64,000 nt of DNA, taken from a virus. Below, one piece after another: positions 6,496 to 14,762 of the stretch (position 1 is its first letter; every line of letters begins with the position of its first letter). Under the pieces are notes generated by a model, which ran no database searches, was not told where the DNA came from, and saw only the letters and a list, made by a program, of their open reading frames with translations. The stretch is taken from positions 1-64,000 of IMG/VR virus record IMGVR_UViG_3300010970_000144; one strand, 5' to 3'. The position numbers were made by a program, and so were the translations under genes.

Positions 6496-7224
6496 ATGCC
6501 AAAAGATACATTCTACTTCTCACACGACTATAATGCTCGTAATGATGAGAAGATTAAAAGGCTGATTAGAAAACATGGTATGCAAGGGTATGGTGTTTTT
6601 TGGTCAATAGTTGAGGATTTATACAATAATGCGAACGCATTGCGAATGGATTACGAAGGCATAGCGTATGATTTAAGGTCGGATAGCGACTTAGTAGCGA
6701 GCGTAGTAAATGACTTTGATTTATTCATTTTTAATGGTGATTATTTTGGCAGTAATTCTGTACAAGAAAGACTTGAACAAAGAAATGATAAGAGCGCAAA
6801 AGCAAGAAAATCAGCTAGTTACAGATGGGATAATGCGAACGCAATGCAAACGCAATCCGATAGCAATGCTAAAAAGGAAAGGAAAGGAAAGGAAATAAAA
6901 GGAAAGGAAATAAAAGAAATAAATATATCGTTTGATATTTTTTGGGATTTATATGACAAGAAAGTGGGTGATAAGGATAAGTTGAAAAAGAAGTGGGAGT
7001 CATTGCAAGATTCAGATAGAAAATTAATCATTGACTATTTACCAAAATACAAGACTATCCAACCAGATAAAAAATTCAGGAAGGATCCTCAAACTTTCTT
7101 TAACAATAGTTCATGGAATGATGAATTGGTTGGTTTAGATTTACCAAAGCAGCAGATTTATAAAAATAACGATTTTGAAGCTTACAAGAAAAGACAACAG
7201 GAATTAGGAAAAACTTTAAATTAA
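6496..7224 (+). CDS. DUF4373 (Lin1244/Lin1753-like) replication-type protein
   Basis: 242 residues. The N-terminus TFYFSHDYNARNDEKIKRL, then RKHGMQGYGVFWSIVEDLYN, is the diagnostic DUF4373 winged-helix-like domain found in phage replication initiator or helicase-loader genes. A low-complexity linker (KKERKGKEIKGKEIKEI, encoded by GGAAA-type purine repeats at 6871-6920) joins it to a C-terminal helical domain (FDIFWDLYDKKVGDKDKLKKK, WESLQDSDRKLIIDYLPKY). It directly precedes the primase-helicase, so a role in replication start or helicase loading is likely. Confidence 0.75.
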   Translation: MPKDTFYFSHDYNARNDEKIKRLIRKHGMQGYGVFWSIVEDLYNNANALRMDYEGIAYDLRSDSDLVASVVNDFDLFIFNGDYFGSNSVQERLEQRNDKSAKARKSASYRWDNANAMQTQSDSNAKKERKGKEIKGKEIKEINISFDIFWDLYDKKVGDKDKLKKKWESLQDSDRKLIIDYLPKYKTIQPDKKFRKDPQTFFNNSSWNDELVGLDLPKQQIYKNNDFEAYKKRQQELGKTLN

Positions 7225-7228
7225 TACG

Positions 7229-9094
7229 ATGATAGCTACTATTTTTAAAAACATTTTTAGCAAGGAACCTCACTTTATCACAATTGAAAAAGCTTTAGAA
7301 AGAATTAAATCTGGTTCAAGTAAGGAACTGGTTACTGAAATCAGGAATACTCTTGACAAGGAAAAGTCTAATAAGATTAAGCTAAATTTACCTTCAGTTT
7401 GCTTTAGTGGTAAGTTTGGTAATGACAGGAAAGATGAGCAGCTTATTGAGCATAGTGGTTTCATTGTGCTTGATTTTGATGACATATCTGATTTAAGGGA
7501 TAAGCAGACCGATATAATTTCACATGATTTTGTGTATTCCTGTTGGGTTAGTCCGTCTGGTAATGGATTAAAAGCATTGGTAAAAATAGCTGACGGTTCA
7601 AAGCACAGAGAGCATTTTCAGTCTTTACAGGAAGTATTTCCTGAGATTGACAGGAGTGGAATCAATGTAAGTAGGGTTTGTTACGAAAGCTTTGATCCTG
7701 AAATTTATGTAAACGATAAGGCTTCTGTGTTTGCGAAAGCTAAGAAAATTGAGAAGATAACCGTAACCGAGAATCAGAATGTAGATTACTCCGAAAACTT
7801 TCGTAGAATATTAAAATGGCTTACGAATAAGAACGATGCTTTTGTAACAGGTGAGCGAAATACATATATTTTCAAATTAGCATCCGCATGTTGCCGTTTC
7901 GGTATTGATGAAAACGCTGCATTAGGCCTAATTTCGGCAGAATACACTGTAAGCAATGACTTTACTATGTCGGAGATGAAAAGCGCCGTAAAGAGCGGAT
8001 ATAGGGCAAATAGGAGCAATTTTGGAACGGCTTCCATACAGAAAGAAAAGTTGGTTAGTAAAGAAACTAATTATGAGATTGATGTAAAGCGCGAATTTAC
8101 AGAAGAAAATGGTGAGAATTATAGGATTGAGGATGTGGTTTATGGTATTGATGTTAAGGACAGGGCTTTATCAATAAACGAAAAAGGGTTTGAGAAGATT
8201 ATGGGTGTTGGTGTACCTGAGCTTGATTATTTGTTTAAGCCAAAAAGAGGAGAAATAACATTATTGACCGGCATTGGTAACTACGGAAAGACCGCTTGGC
8301 AGAAATCACAGATTTTAGGAAGAATCATCATGTTTGGGGAGAAGATTGCTACATTTTCACCTGAAGATACACCAGCTGAAGAATATTTTCATGATTATGT
8401 TGAGATGTTATTGGGTTGTGAGTGTACTCCATTTAATCCAAATAGGCCATCAAACGAGGTTTATGAAGCTGCTTATGATTTTATATCTAAACACATTTTT
8501 TACATCAGCGCAGAAATGCTTTCCCCTACTCCCCAGTATATCAAGGAGAAGTTTCTTGAATTGATTGTACAAGAGAAGGTAGATTTTTGTTGTATTGATC
8601 CATTCAATCAGATGACAAATGATTACAAAGGATTCGGTGGGAGAACAGATAAATATCTTGAAACATTATTGGCTGATTTCTCGAGATTTGCAAAGAAAAA
8701 TGATGTATATTTCTGGGTAATTGCGCATCCTAAATTAATGGAAAGAGATAAGACAGGTAACTATAAATGTCCTGATGTTTTTGATGTAGCTGATGGCGCA
8801 ATGTGGAATAATAAAATGGATAATATATTAGTTTATCATAGACCATTTGCACAAACGGATCCTAATAATCCTTTAGCAGAATTTCATTCAAAAAAGATTA
8901 AAAAGAAAAGCGTTGGTAGAAAAGGTTTTATGTTAGTTGAATATGTTTGGGAAAGAAGGAGATTTTTTATTGAAGGAAGGGATTTTATACAAGAGATGTT
9001 AAATAAAAAGAATTATGAATTTTGGAAAAGAAAAGAAGCAAGTCAAGCTTGGCTTCCATACCAAGATGAAAACGGAGAAGAAGTAATATTTTAA
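7229..9094 (+). CDS. fused primase-helicase (BT4734-type N-terminus plus DnaB/RepA-type ATPase)
   Basis: 621 residues. Residues about 1-175 match the BT4734-like/VirE N-terminal domain (GFIVLDFDDI, then YSCWVSPSGNGLKALVKI), a primase-polymerase-type fold. Residues 190-265 form a helical primase C-terminal-like segment (FVTGERNTYIFKLASACCRF). From about 320 comes a RecA-type ATPase: Walker A GIGNYGKT near residue 348 and Walker B CCIDPFN near 453, followed by WVIAHPKL. It would unwind the fork and prime synthesis. No DNA polymerase is seen in the window, so it probably recruits the host enzyme. SSB follows 20 nt later. Confidence 0.8.
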   Translation: MIATIFKNIFSKEPHFITIEKALERIKSGSSKELVTEIRNTLDKEKSNKIKLNLPSVCFSGKFGNDRKDEQLIEHSGFIVLDFDDISDLRDKQTDIISHDFVYSCWVSPSGNGLKALVKIADGSKHREHFQSLQEVFPEIDRSGINVSRVCYESFDPEIYVNDKASVFAKAKKIEKITVTENQNVDYSENFRRILKWLTNKNDAFVTGERNTYIFKLASACCRFGIDENAALGLISAEYTVSNDFTMSEMKSAVKSGYRANRSNFGTASIQKEKLVSKETNYEIDVKREFTEENGENYRIEDVVYGIDVKDRALSINEKGFEKIMGVGVPELDYLFKPKRGEITLLTGIGNYGKTAWQKSQILGRIIMFGEKIATFSPEDTPAEEYFHDYVEMLLGCECTPFNPNRPSNEVYEAAYDFISKHIFYISAEMLSPTPQYIKEKFLELIVQEKVDFCCIDPFNQMTNDYKGFGGRTDKYLETLLADFSRFAKKNDVYFWVIAHPKLMERDKTGNYKCPDVFDVADGAMWNNKMDNILVYHRPFAQTDPNNPLAEFHSKKIKKKSVGRKGFMLVEYVWERRRFFIEGRDFIQEMLNKKNYEFWKRKEASQAWLPYQDENGEEVIF

Positions 9095-9114
9095 TAATTA
9101 TAAAAAACAAAACA

Positions 9115-9453
9115 ATGATTAGAATTTCAGTTATTGGTCGTTTAGGCCAAGATGCAGTAGTTAACAATGTAAATGGTAAGACGGTGATTAATTTCTCAAT
9201 GGCTTACAGTGAAAAGTTTAAGAAGCAAGATGGTCAAGAAGTTGATAAAACAACTTGGATTTCATGTGCATATTGGACCGAAAAAATCAATGTTGCTAGT
9301 TATTTAAAGAAAGGGACTTTGATTTACATGGAAGGTAAACCAGAAGCAAAGAATTATACAAATACTAACACTAATGAAACCGTTGCGCAATTACACGCAA
9401 GGGTAGTTACATTGCAACTGCTTTCTGGTAAACAAGAGGAAGCCCCATTTTAA
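9115..9453 (+). CDS. ssb: single-stranded DNA-binding protein
   Basis: 112 residues with one OB fold: MIRISVIGRLGQDAVVNNVN, GKTVINFSMAYSEKF, TTWISCAYWTEKINVASYLK, KGTLIYMEGKPEA. The tail EEAPF mimics the acidic DDIPF-like tip that binds partner proteins in bacterial SSB. It is shorter than host SSB because the linker is almost absent. Protects single-stranded DNA at the fork and in recombination. Confidence 0.9.
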   Translation: MIRISVIGRLGQDAVVNNVNGKTVINFSMAYSEKFKKQDGQEVDKTTWISCAYWTEKINVASYLKKGTLIYMEGKPEAKNYTNTNTNETVAQLHARVVTLQLLSGKQEEAPF

Positions 9454-9674
9454 TGTATATACATGAATTAAAAAATATTATAGATGTCCATACCCCACTC
9501 GGAAAAGGAAAAGCAATTGCATGGATTGATTACGGAAGTGAAGTCAACACTGTTTGGAAAGTTATATTACACGACAGTGGTATCGTGCGGAATTTTTACG
9601 ACACCGACATTATCGTCTACCCAAATAAGATGGACGGCGGAGGTATTGACTTAGATTATTTTAAAAATAAATAA
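9453..9674 (+). CDS. hypothetical small protein (73 aa)
   Basis: Beta-rich sequence (GKGKAIAWIDYGSEVNTVWK, VILHDSGIVRNFYDTDIIVY). Similar short proteins occur beside SSB in other phages in my recollection, with no function known. Start overlaps the ssb stop (TAATG), so it is coupled to ssb. Confidence 0.6.
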   Translation: MYIHELKNIIDVHTPLGKGKAIAWIDYGSEVNTVWKVILHDSGIVRNFYDTDIIVYPNKMDGGGIDLDYFKNK

Positions 9675-9675
9675 T

Positions 9676-9963
9676 ATGCAACAAGAACTGCAATTTGATG
9701 GTACTGATTATGTAAAAGAAAGGGATTATCAAAGATTGGCAAATAACCATTATAAGCTAAAAGAGTTAATGAAAGACTCTGTTTATAGGACTCTTGGGGA
9801 AATATCTGATTTTACTGGTATTCCGGAAGCTTCAGTATCTGCTGGGTTAAGGGATTTTAGAAAAGAAAAGTTTGGTGGTCATTTTCTGAATAAAAGATAT
9901 GAAAAAAATGGTTTATATTCGTACCAATTAATCCTTAAAAAAGAGCAAAATGGCGAAAATTAA
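9676..9963 (+). CDS. winged-helix-like protein
   Basis: 95 residues. Helices followed by a recognition-helix pattern, YRTLGEISDFTGIPEASVSA, GLRDFRKEKFGGH and a C-terminal wing (GLYSYQLIL). This resembles a common phage winged-helix family in replication operons. Probably binds DNA; target unknown. Confidence 0.6.
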   Translation: MQQELQFDGTDYVKERDYQRLANNHYKLKELMKDSVYRTLGEISDFTGIPEASVSAGLRDFRKEKFGGHFLNKRYEKNGLYSYQLILKKEQNGEN

Positions 9964-10072
9964 ATCAGATCCTAGAAAAATTACATTTGGTAAAAGAAAG
10001 ACAGGAAGTGCAAAAAAAACTTATAACAAACACTCGCCTAAGCCTAAAGAATATAGAGGTCAGGGGAGATAA
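9950..10072 (+). CDS. tiny basic protein (40 aa)
   Basis: MAKIKSDPRKITFGKRKTGS followed by AKKTYNKHSPKPKEYRGQGR. Strongly positive with no hydrophobic core, resembling small phage proteins ending in KPKxYRGQGR. It overlaps the preceding gene by 14 nt and ends 9 nt before the methyltransferase. Likely nucleic-acid-binding by charge (inference). Confidence 0.55.
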   Translation: MAKIKSDPRKITFGKRKTGSAKKTYNKHSPKPKEYRGQGR

Positions 10073-10081
10073 AAATTAATT

Positions 10082-10696
10082 ATGAATGTATTGGAATTAT
10101 TTGCTGGTAGTAAATCTATCGGTAATGTTGCTGAACAATTAGGCATGAATGTTTATTCAAGTGATATTGAACAGTTTGGTGGCATTAACTATGTTGTTGA
10201 TATTTTAGAATTTGATGTAAATAATGTTCCCTTTAAGCCTGATATTATTTGGGCCAGTCCTCCATGCACAGGTTTTAGTGTTGCTGCAATAGGTAGAAAT
10301 TGGACAAAGACAGATGGGGATGCAATACCAAAATCTGACACCGCAAGACTTGGTATAGAACTAGTAAAAAAAACAATAGAAATAATTGATTATTTTAATC
10401 CTAATTATTATTTTATTGAAAATCCAAGAGGTATGCTAAGGAAGTTGCAAATTATGCAACGTTTTAAGCGTCACAGCGTAACATATTGTCAATATGGAGA
10501 TAGCAGAATGAAGCCAACCGATATTTGGACAAATAGCGAAACTTGGATTCCAAGATCTGCTTGTAAAAACGGAGATACTTGTCATGTTAGTGCGCCAAGA
10601 GGTTCAAGAACAGGAACACAAGGACTTGCAAATGCTTTTGAAAGAAGCAAAATACCGAATCAATTATGTGAAGAAATTTTAAAAAGTTGTATATGA
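10082..10696 (+). CDS. C5 cytosine methyltransferase-like protein, compact
   Basis: 204 residues. MNVLELFAGSKSIGNVAEQL is the SAM-binding motif I, WASPPCTGFS carries the catalytic Cys (about residue 62), and FIENPRG corresponds to motif IV (ENP rather than the usual ENV). There is little room for a target-recognition domain, so this is a minimal form of the family, about half the usual size. It would methylate cytosine in phage DNA for protection or signalling; activity without a recognition domain is uncertain. The Cys-rich end (SACKNGDTCHVSAPRGS) is unusual. Confidence 0.75.
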   Translation: MNVLELFAGSKSIGNVAEQLGMNVYSSDIEQFGGINYVVDILEFDVNNVPFKPDIIWASPPCTGFSVAAIGRNWTKTDGDAIPKSDTARLGIELVKKTIEIIDYFNPNYYFIENPRGMLRKLQIMQRFKRHSVTYCQYGDSRMKPTDIWTNSETWIPRSACKNGDTCHVSAPRGSRTGTQGLANAFERSKIPNQLCEEILKSCI

Positions 10697-10836
10697 ATAA
10701 CAAAGCCGCCAAAAAATTAAGAAGATTATCTGTTGCCCTAGCTGCCGGTTCCGGTAAGACTATTGATGATGCAGAAAGAATCTATAAAAATCTAAAAACA
10801 GTATATAAAGAAAATAAAAAAGCCCCTAAAAAATAG
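10693..10836 (+). CDS. small basic protein (47 aa)
   Basis: MNNKAAKKLRRLSVALAAGS, GKTIDDAERIYKNLKTVYKE, then a lysine-rich end. The pattern KAAKKLRRL...YKNLKxxYK recurs in small phage proteins of unknown role. Its ATG overlaps the methyltransferase stop (ATGA) and its stop lies inside the terminator stem. Confidence 0.6.
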   Translation: MNNKAAKKLRRLSVALAAGSGKTIDDAERIYKNLKTVYKENKKAPKK

Positions 10837-10848
10837 GGGCTTAATTTA
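10820..10848. terminator. bidirectional terminator
   Basis: AAGCCCCTA, five A, TAGGGGCTT: a perfect 9-bp stem with A/T tracts on both sides. Ends the rightward replication unit and the leftward unit stopping at 10850. Confidence 0.85.
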
Positions 10849-10849
10849 T

Positions 10850-11113
10850 TTAAGCGTTTGCAGCTGAATTAATTTGTGCTACAGTGGCATTTGTGTAGAA
10901 GTAAACAGGTACTTGATTTAGTCCTGTTGGAGCTACTTCAACAATTGAGTTCATAGTTACTCCGTTTGCTACTGTTCCAGAAGGAGCTGGGTAAGCTACA
11001 AATCCTTCAACTGGGAATCCGTAAGCAATACCAGATGTTGCTGGAGTTCCATTTGGGTTTAATAAAGCATATTGATTTCTTTGATATGCAGTAATTGATA
11101 CTATTTGTGCCAT
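10850..11113 (-). CDS. small beta-rich protein, paralogue of the next gene
   Basis: 87 residues: IVSITAYQRNQYALLNPNGT, PATSGIAYGFPVEGF, VANGVTMNSIVEVAPTGLNQ. It aligns along its length with the neighbour (YRRNQYDLTNANGTPATNGV; VANGVQMNSLILIYPSGLNQ). Compact beta proteins of this kind beside structural genes are often decoration or virion-surface proteins; here that is inference from position next to the head operon. Confidence 0.6.
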   Translation of the reverse strand: MAQIVSITAYQRNQYALLNPNGTPATSGIAYGFPVEGFVAYPAPSGTVANGVTMNSIVEVAPTGLNQVPVYFYTNATVAQINSAANA

Positions 11114-11147
11114 TTTATAATGTTTTTATTTGTTTTTAAATTTTTAA

Positions 11148-11477
11148 TTAAGCTGCTGTTGTTGTAGTGGTTGTAGGAGCCGCTGTAGTGGTCGTAGTAG
11201 TAGTGGTAGTTTGGATTCCACCGCCATTGATAGCTGCAATTAAACCAGCAACAGTTGCGTCACTGTATAATTTTTCAGCAGGTTGATTAAGACCACTAGG
11301 GTAAATGAGAATTAATGAGTTCATTTGAACACCATTCGCCACAACCGTAGAAGGTTGAACCTGTAAGTTGGCTGTTGGTAAAGAAAATAATACACCATTT
11401 GTTGCAGGTGTTCCATTTGCGTTTGTTAAATCGTATTGATTTCTACGATAAACATAAACTGATACATGATTTGCCAT
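11148..11477 (-). CDS. paralogous small beta-rich protein with poly-Thr tail
   Basis: 109 residues from MANHVSVYVYRRNQYDLTNA. The open frame extends 12 codons upstream, but that extension overlaps a TATATTTG box (11511-11518), so the ATG at 11477 is preferred. The C-terminus is a threonine run interrupted by AAP (TTTTAAPTTTT), the same low-complexity module as in the 1304-aa tail protein and in the 126-aa protein at 45268. Threonine runs suggest O-glycosylation or a flexible spacer (inference). Confidence 0.65.
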   Translation of the reverse strand: MANHVSVYVYRRNQYDLTNANGTPATNGVLFSLPTANLQVQPSTVVANGVQMNSLILIYPSGLNQPAEKLYSDATVAGLIAAINGGGIQTTTTTTTTTAAPTTTTTTAA

Positions 11478-11510
11478 TTTTTTTATTTTATTGTTTATAA
11501 ATTGTTTCAA

Positions 11511-11583
11511 CAAATATACTTAAAATTTAGTAATTTTTATTTTAAAAAAAAGTATTAAATTAATTAAATTAGTTCTACATTTG
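11511..11583. promoter_or_regulatory. divergent promoters for the small beta proteins and the head operon
   Basis: Leftward TATATTTG at 11518-11511. Rightward TACATTTG at 11576-11583, preceded by a 19-nt spacer containing AAATTAATTAAATTA. A further TTAAATTAATTAAAT copy lies between the box and ATG 11601. No good TTTG -33 box is seen for either. Confidence 0.6.
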
Positions 11584-11600
11584 TATTAAATTAATTAAAT

Positions 11601-12299
11601 ATGAAATTAATTGCTCCGTCAAATAGAGTTATTATTAAAGTAGATTTAGAAAGTAAAAACAGCCATACTTTTAAAGATGGTACTAAAATCAAGTTGGAAA
11701 GAGTTTATGATAACTTTAATATGCGTTATGTAAAGCCAGTAAATGCAATAGTTGTAGCAGCTAAAGATATTCCAGAAGGCGCAGAGATATTAATACATCA
11801 CAATGCTACACACGATACATACAAGCTTTTTAATTACCTAAGACCAACAGCTGAAGCATCTTCAGATATTCAGTATTTTTCAATACCTATTGAAGAATGT
11901 TTTTTATGGAGAGATGGTCAAAGTAAACCATGGCAGCCATTAAATAATTTTGTTACTGGGTTAAGAATATTCCAGCCGTACAATGGTCCACTAGAAGGTA
12001 TACCTCCTACTTTAATAAAAAATAAGATTTATGTTACAAGTGGTGAGCTTACAGGCAAGGTTGTAACTACTTTAATATCAAGTGACTACGAGATTATTTA
12101 CCAGAATGATGATGGAACAGAGGGTAAAATAATTAGATTTAGATATTATCCAGAGGGTCATGAAAGAAATGAAGTAATTGCTATTGACCATGACTTAACA
12201 ACAAGAGTTATTAATAATGAATTTTTAATTGGGTATGGAGTTTCTGATGCATCAAAATTGGTAACAATATCAACACCAAATGTAGTATGTCTGAATTAG
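11601..12299 (+). CDS. hypothetical protein, first gene of the head operon
   Basis: 232 residues. The first 75 (LIAPSNRVIIKVDLESKNSH, IVVAAKDIPEGAEILIHH) have the alternating strands of a GroES-like beta-barrel, but the mobile-loop signature is missing, so the likeness is weak. The rest is beta-rich with no known domain. Overlaps the next gene by 13 nt. Position ahead of the terminase suggests a DNA-packaging or head role. Confidence 0.5.
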   Translation: MKLIAPSNRVIIKVDLESKNSHTFKDGTKIKLERVYDNFNMRYVKPVNAIVVAAKDIPEGAEILIHHNATHDTYKLFNYLRPTAEASSDIQYFSIPIEECFLWRDGQSKPWQPLNNFVTGLRIFQPYNGPLEGIPPTLIKNKIYVTSGELTGKVVTTLISSDYEIIYQNDDGTEGKIIRFRYYPEGHERNEVIAIDHDLTTRVINNEFLIGYGVSDASKLVTISTPNVVCLN

Positions 12300-12673
12300 A
12301 GCAAAAGGTAAAAGAATTAGAAAAATCAAATGCCTATTTAAGTGGCAAATTGGCTTATTATGAGCAAGATGGGGCAATTAAGCTTTATTATAGCTTGCAA
12401 AGAAAGGCTAATGAGATGGCAGAATTGCTTAATAGGATTAATTTGCTAGATATTGAATTGATTGATCCAAAAGATAAGTCATTTGAAAGATTGCAGAAGC
12501 TTTGGTCCGAAGCTGGCACAATTACTGAGTCTATTAGGGCATTAGAAATATCCGCTGGTATTAATCAAGAAGGAAAAGAAAGCAAAAAAGAGGCAGTTGT
12601 AATAAATAAAAGACCATTTTCACCAGAAAGTGTTGCTGATGAGATTGGTGAATTAGCAGGCAAACGCTCATAG
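12287..12673 (+). CDS. putative terminase small subunit (coiled-coil protein)
   Basis: 128 residues with an N-terminal coiled coil (SELEQKVKELEKSNAYLSGK) followed by helices (LQRKANEMAELLNRINLLDI) and a flexible C-terminus. It stands directly before the large terminase (2-nt gap), where small terminases lie in most tailed phages. No helix-turn-helix is evident, so the call rests on gene order. Confidence 0.45.
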   Translation: MSELEQKVKELEKSNAYLSGKLAYYEQDGAIKLYYSLQRKANEMAELLNRINLLDIELIDPKDKSFERLQKLWSEAGTITESIRALEISAGINQEGKESKKEAVVINKRPFSPESVADEIGELAGKRS

Positions 12674-12674
12674 T

Positions 12675-14723
12675 ATGTACGAAAAAATTGAAAAAGGTTC
12701 CACGATTCACATTCAGGGATTAGATTGTAATCTTCCTCCAGAAGGTTATGTGTTTAATATATTGACCAAACAGGTTGAGCATAGGGGTATTTATCAAAGG
12801 TCGGATATTCAGTCTGAGCAATATTGGAAAAGAATACCATTGCCAAGCTGGTACGCTGATACTATGAAGGAATGGGATGAGTACGATAAGAAGAAAAAAG
12901 ATGATGCCCCAGAATTTTATGATGAAAAATTAGAAGATTTTAAAAAGCAGGAGTGGGATAGAAGATTGAATGGCTTTTGGTACATGAATAATGGTAAGCC
13001 TACCTTTTTAACAGGTATGCATTACTTGTATTTGCAATGGTGGAGTATAGATATTGGTTATCCTAAATTCAGGATTCCGGATTTAGAGAAGTTTTATTTT
13101 ATGGACTATTGCATACAGGATCCATTATGTATGGGAATGTTGGAGGTTACAAAAAGACGTTTTGGTAAGTCATTTGTGGCTGGTTTGTTTGTTACAGAAT
13201 ATACTACCAGAACCAAAATGACAAATGGAGGTATTCAGTCTAAAACAGGATCTGATGCCAAGAAATTCTTTGCAAAGACGGTTGTAAATCCATTCAGAAG
13301 GCTTCCTAAATTCTTTAGACCTGAGTACGATATGTCTTTGGGTGTTAATCCAAAGTCAGAAATGCGTTTCCAAAAGACAAACGTAAGAGGTAAGAAGGCA
13401 GAGGATAATGTAGATAAAGATGAACTTGGTTCAGTTATTGACCACCAGTCTGCCGATACGGTAGCTTATGATGGACAGAAGTTGCATAGGTATGTTGCGG
13501 ATGAGTGCGGTAAAACAACAGAAGTAAACGTTTATGACAGACATGAGGTTGTTCGTTATTGTTTACTGGATGATGAAGGTAAGGTTATTGGTAAGGCTTT
13601 ATATACAACTACCGTAGAGAAGCTTACGTCTGAAAAAGATGGTGTTCAAGAGGCATTTAAGCTACTTTGGGAAGAAAGTAATCAGGAGAAAAGACAAGAC
13701 AATGGTACTACATCTAGTGGGTTGTATAGATTTTTCATGTCTGCAAAAAGAACAAGAAACTTTGATGATTTTGGTTTTCCAGATGAAGAAAAGACTTTTT
13801 TGCAAATTGAAGCAGATAGGGAAACGGTTAAAAACAACCCAAGAGCATTATCGGCTCGTATTAGAAAAGAGCCATTAACGATTGATGAGGCATTTAGTAC
13901 AGATGCCGATGGATGCATATTTAATGTAATGAATATAGCAGCAAGAGAGTCGTATTTAAAAGAAAATCCGGTATTAAAAAGGCATGTTATATTTTATAGA
14001 GATATTGACCAAACGGTAAAATGGAGAAACATAAACGATAAAGAGGAAGATTTTCATTGGGTTATCACTCAATTTCCACCTGTTGGAAAAGAGAACAGTC
14101 ATGTGTTTGATATTAGAACAAAAAAACCCGGTAGAACAGATGATGGCGCTATTGCAATTGATGGATACAGTAATAGTCAGGGCGGTAAATTTGGTTCAAA
14201 AGCATCGGCTTGGATTGGTAGAAGATATAACTTATTAGATCCTTCAAATACCGGTAAGGCAATAGGTCATCTATATGGGAGGCCCCATATTAAAGAAACG
14301 CTACACGAACAGGTGCTTTTAGCAGCAGAATATTACGGTTATCAAGCTTGGTATGAACATAATAGTGATGATTATCTTTCATATTTTAGGGAAAGGGGTA
14401 GAGTTGGTTATTTAGGTTCTTATCCAATTTCTACAATTGATCCTGCAAAAAGAGAAACAGCTGAGAGGTATAAGGGTTTTCCTACTACCCCATTTAGCCT
14501 TACAAAACAAGCTGATGTAGGAATTATGTATTTTGAATCACATATTGATTCTATAGATTTTGAGAATTTATTAGAGGATGCCAAAAAATTTGATCCAAAT
14601 AACAGAACAGACTATGATATTACCGTTTCTTTTTTGATGCTTATAGTTTGTTTAATGGAACCTGTTATTAAGCCTCCTAAAAGAGAACCTTTGGTAAAAA
14701 GCTATGTTCCTTCTTTTAATTAA
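12675..14723 (+). CDS. terL: terminase large subunit
   Basis: 682 residues, the packaging motor. Walker A is EVTKRRFGKSF near residue 160; Walker B with the catalytic acid is LHRYVADECGKT near 270. The C-terminal nuclease half starts around IAIDGYSNSQG (about residue 493), with further conserved acids at NNRTDYDITVSFLML. An N-terminal extension of about 130 residues (FWYMNNGKPTFLTGMHYLYL) precedes the ATPase, as in several large Bacteroidota phage terminases. Cuts concatemeric DNA and drives it into the prohead through the portal. Confidence 0.85.
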   Translation: MYEKIEKGSTIHIQGLDCNLPPEGYVFNILTKQVEHRGIYQRSDIQSEQYWKRIPLPSWYADTMKEWDEYDKKKKDDAPEFYDEKLEDFKKQEWDRRLNGFWYMNNGKPTFLTGMHYLYLQWWSIDIGYPKFRIPDLEKFYFMDYCIQDPLCMGMLEVTKRRFGKSFVAGLFVTEYTTRTKMTNGGIQSKTGSDAKKFFAKTVVNPFRRLPKFFRPEYDMSLGVNPKSEMRFQKTNVRGKKAEDNVDKDELGSVIDHQSADTVAYDGQKLHRYVADECGKTTEVNVYDRHEVVRYCLLDDEGKVIGKALYTTTVEKLTSEKDGVQEAFKLLWEESNQEKRQDNGTTSSGLYRFFMSAKRTRNFDDFGFPDEEKTFLQIEADRETVKNNPRALSARIRKEPLTIDEAFSTDADGCIFNVMNIAARESYLKENPVLKRHVIFYRDIDQTVKWRNINDKEEDFHWVITQFPPVGKENSHVFDIRTKKPGRTDDGAIAIDGYSNSQGGKFGSKASAWIGRRYNLLDPSNTGKAIGHLYGRPHIKETLHEQVLLAAEYYGYQAWYEHNSDDYLSYFRERGRVGYLGSYPISTIDPAKRETAERYKGFPTTPFSLTKQADVGIMYFESHIDSIDFENLLEDAKKFDPNNRTDYDITVSFLMLIVCLMEPVIKPPKREPLVKSYVPSFN

Positions 14724-14754
14724 TTAAAATTTTTATTAAATTCTGGAGATTTAG

Positions 14755-14762
14755 TATATTTG
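14755..14762 (+). promoter_or_regulatory. -7 box (TATATTTG) ahead of the portal gene
   Basis: Exact TAnnTTTG, with TTTA at the -33 position 19 nt upstream and TTAATTAATTAAAA at 14717-14730. It overlaps the most upstream TTG start of the portal frame, so it also bears on start choice. Confidence 0.5.

Noticed and set aside
11601-12299. Second GroES
   Set aside because: Only a general strand pattern agrees; the GGxxIP mobile-loop region is missing and the protein is far longer.
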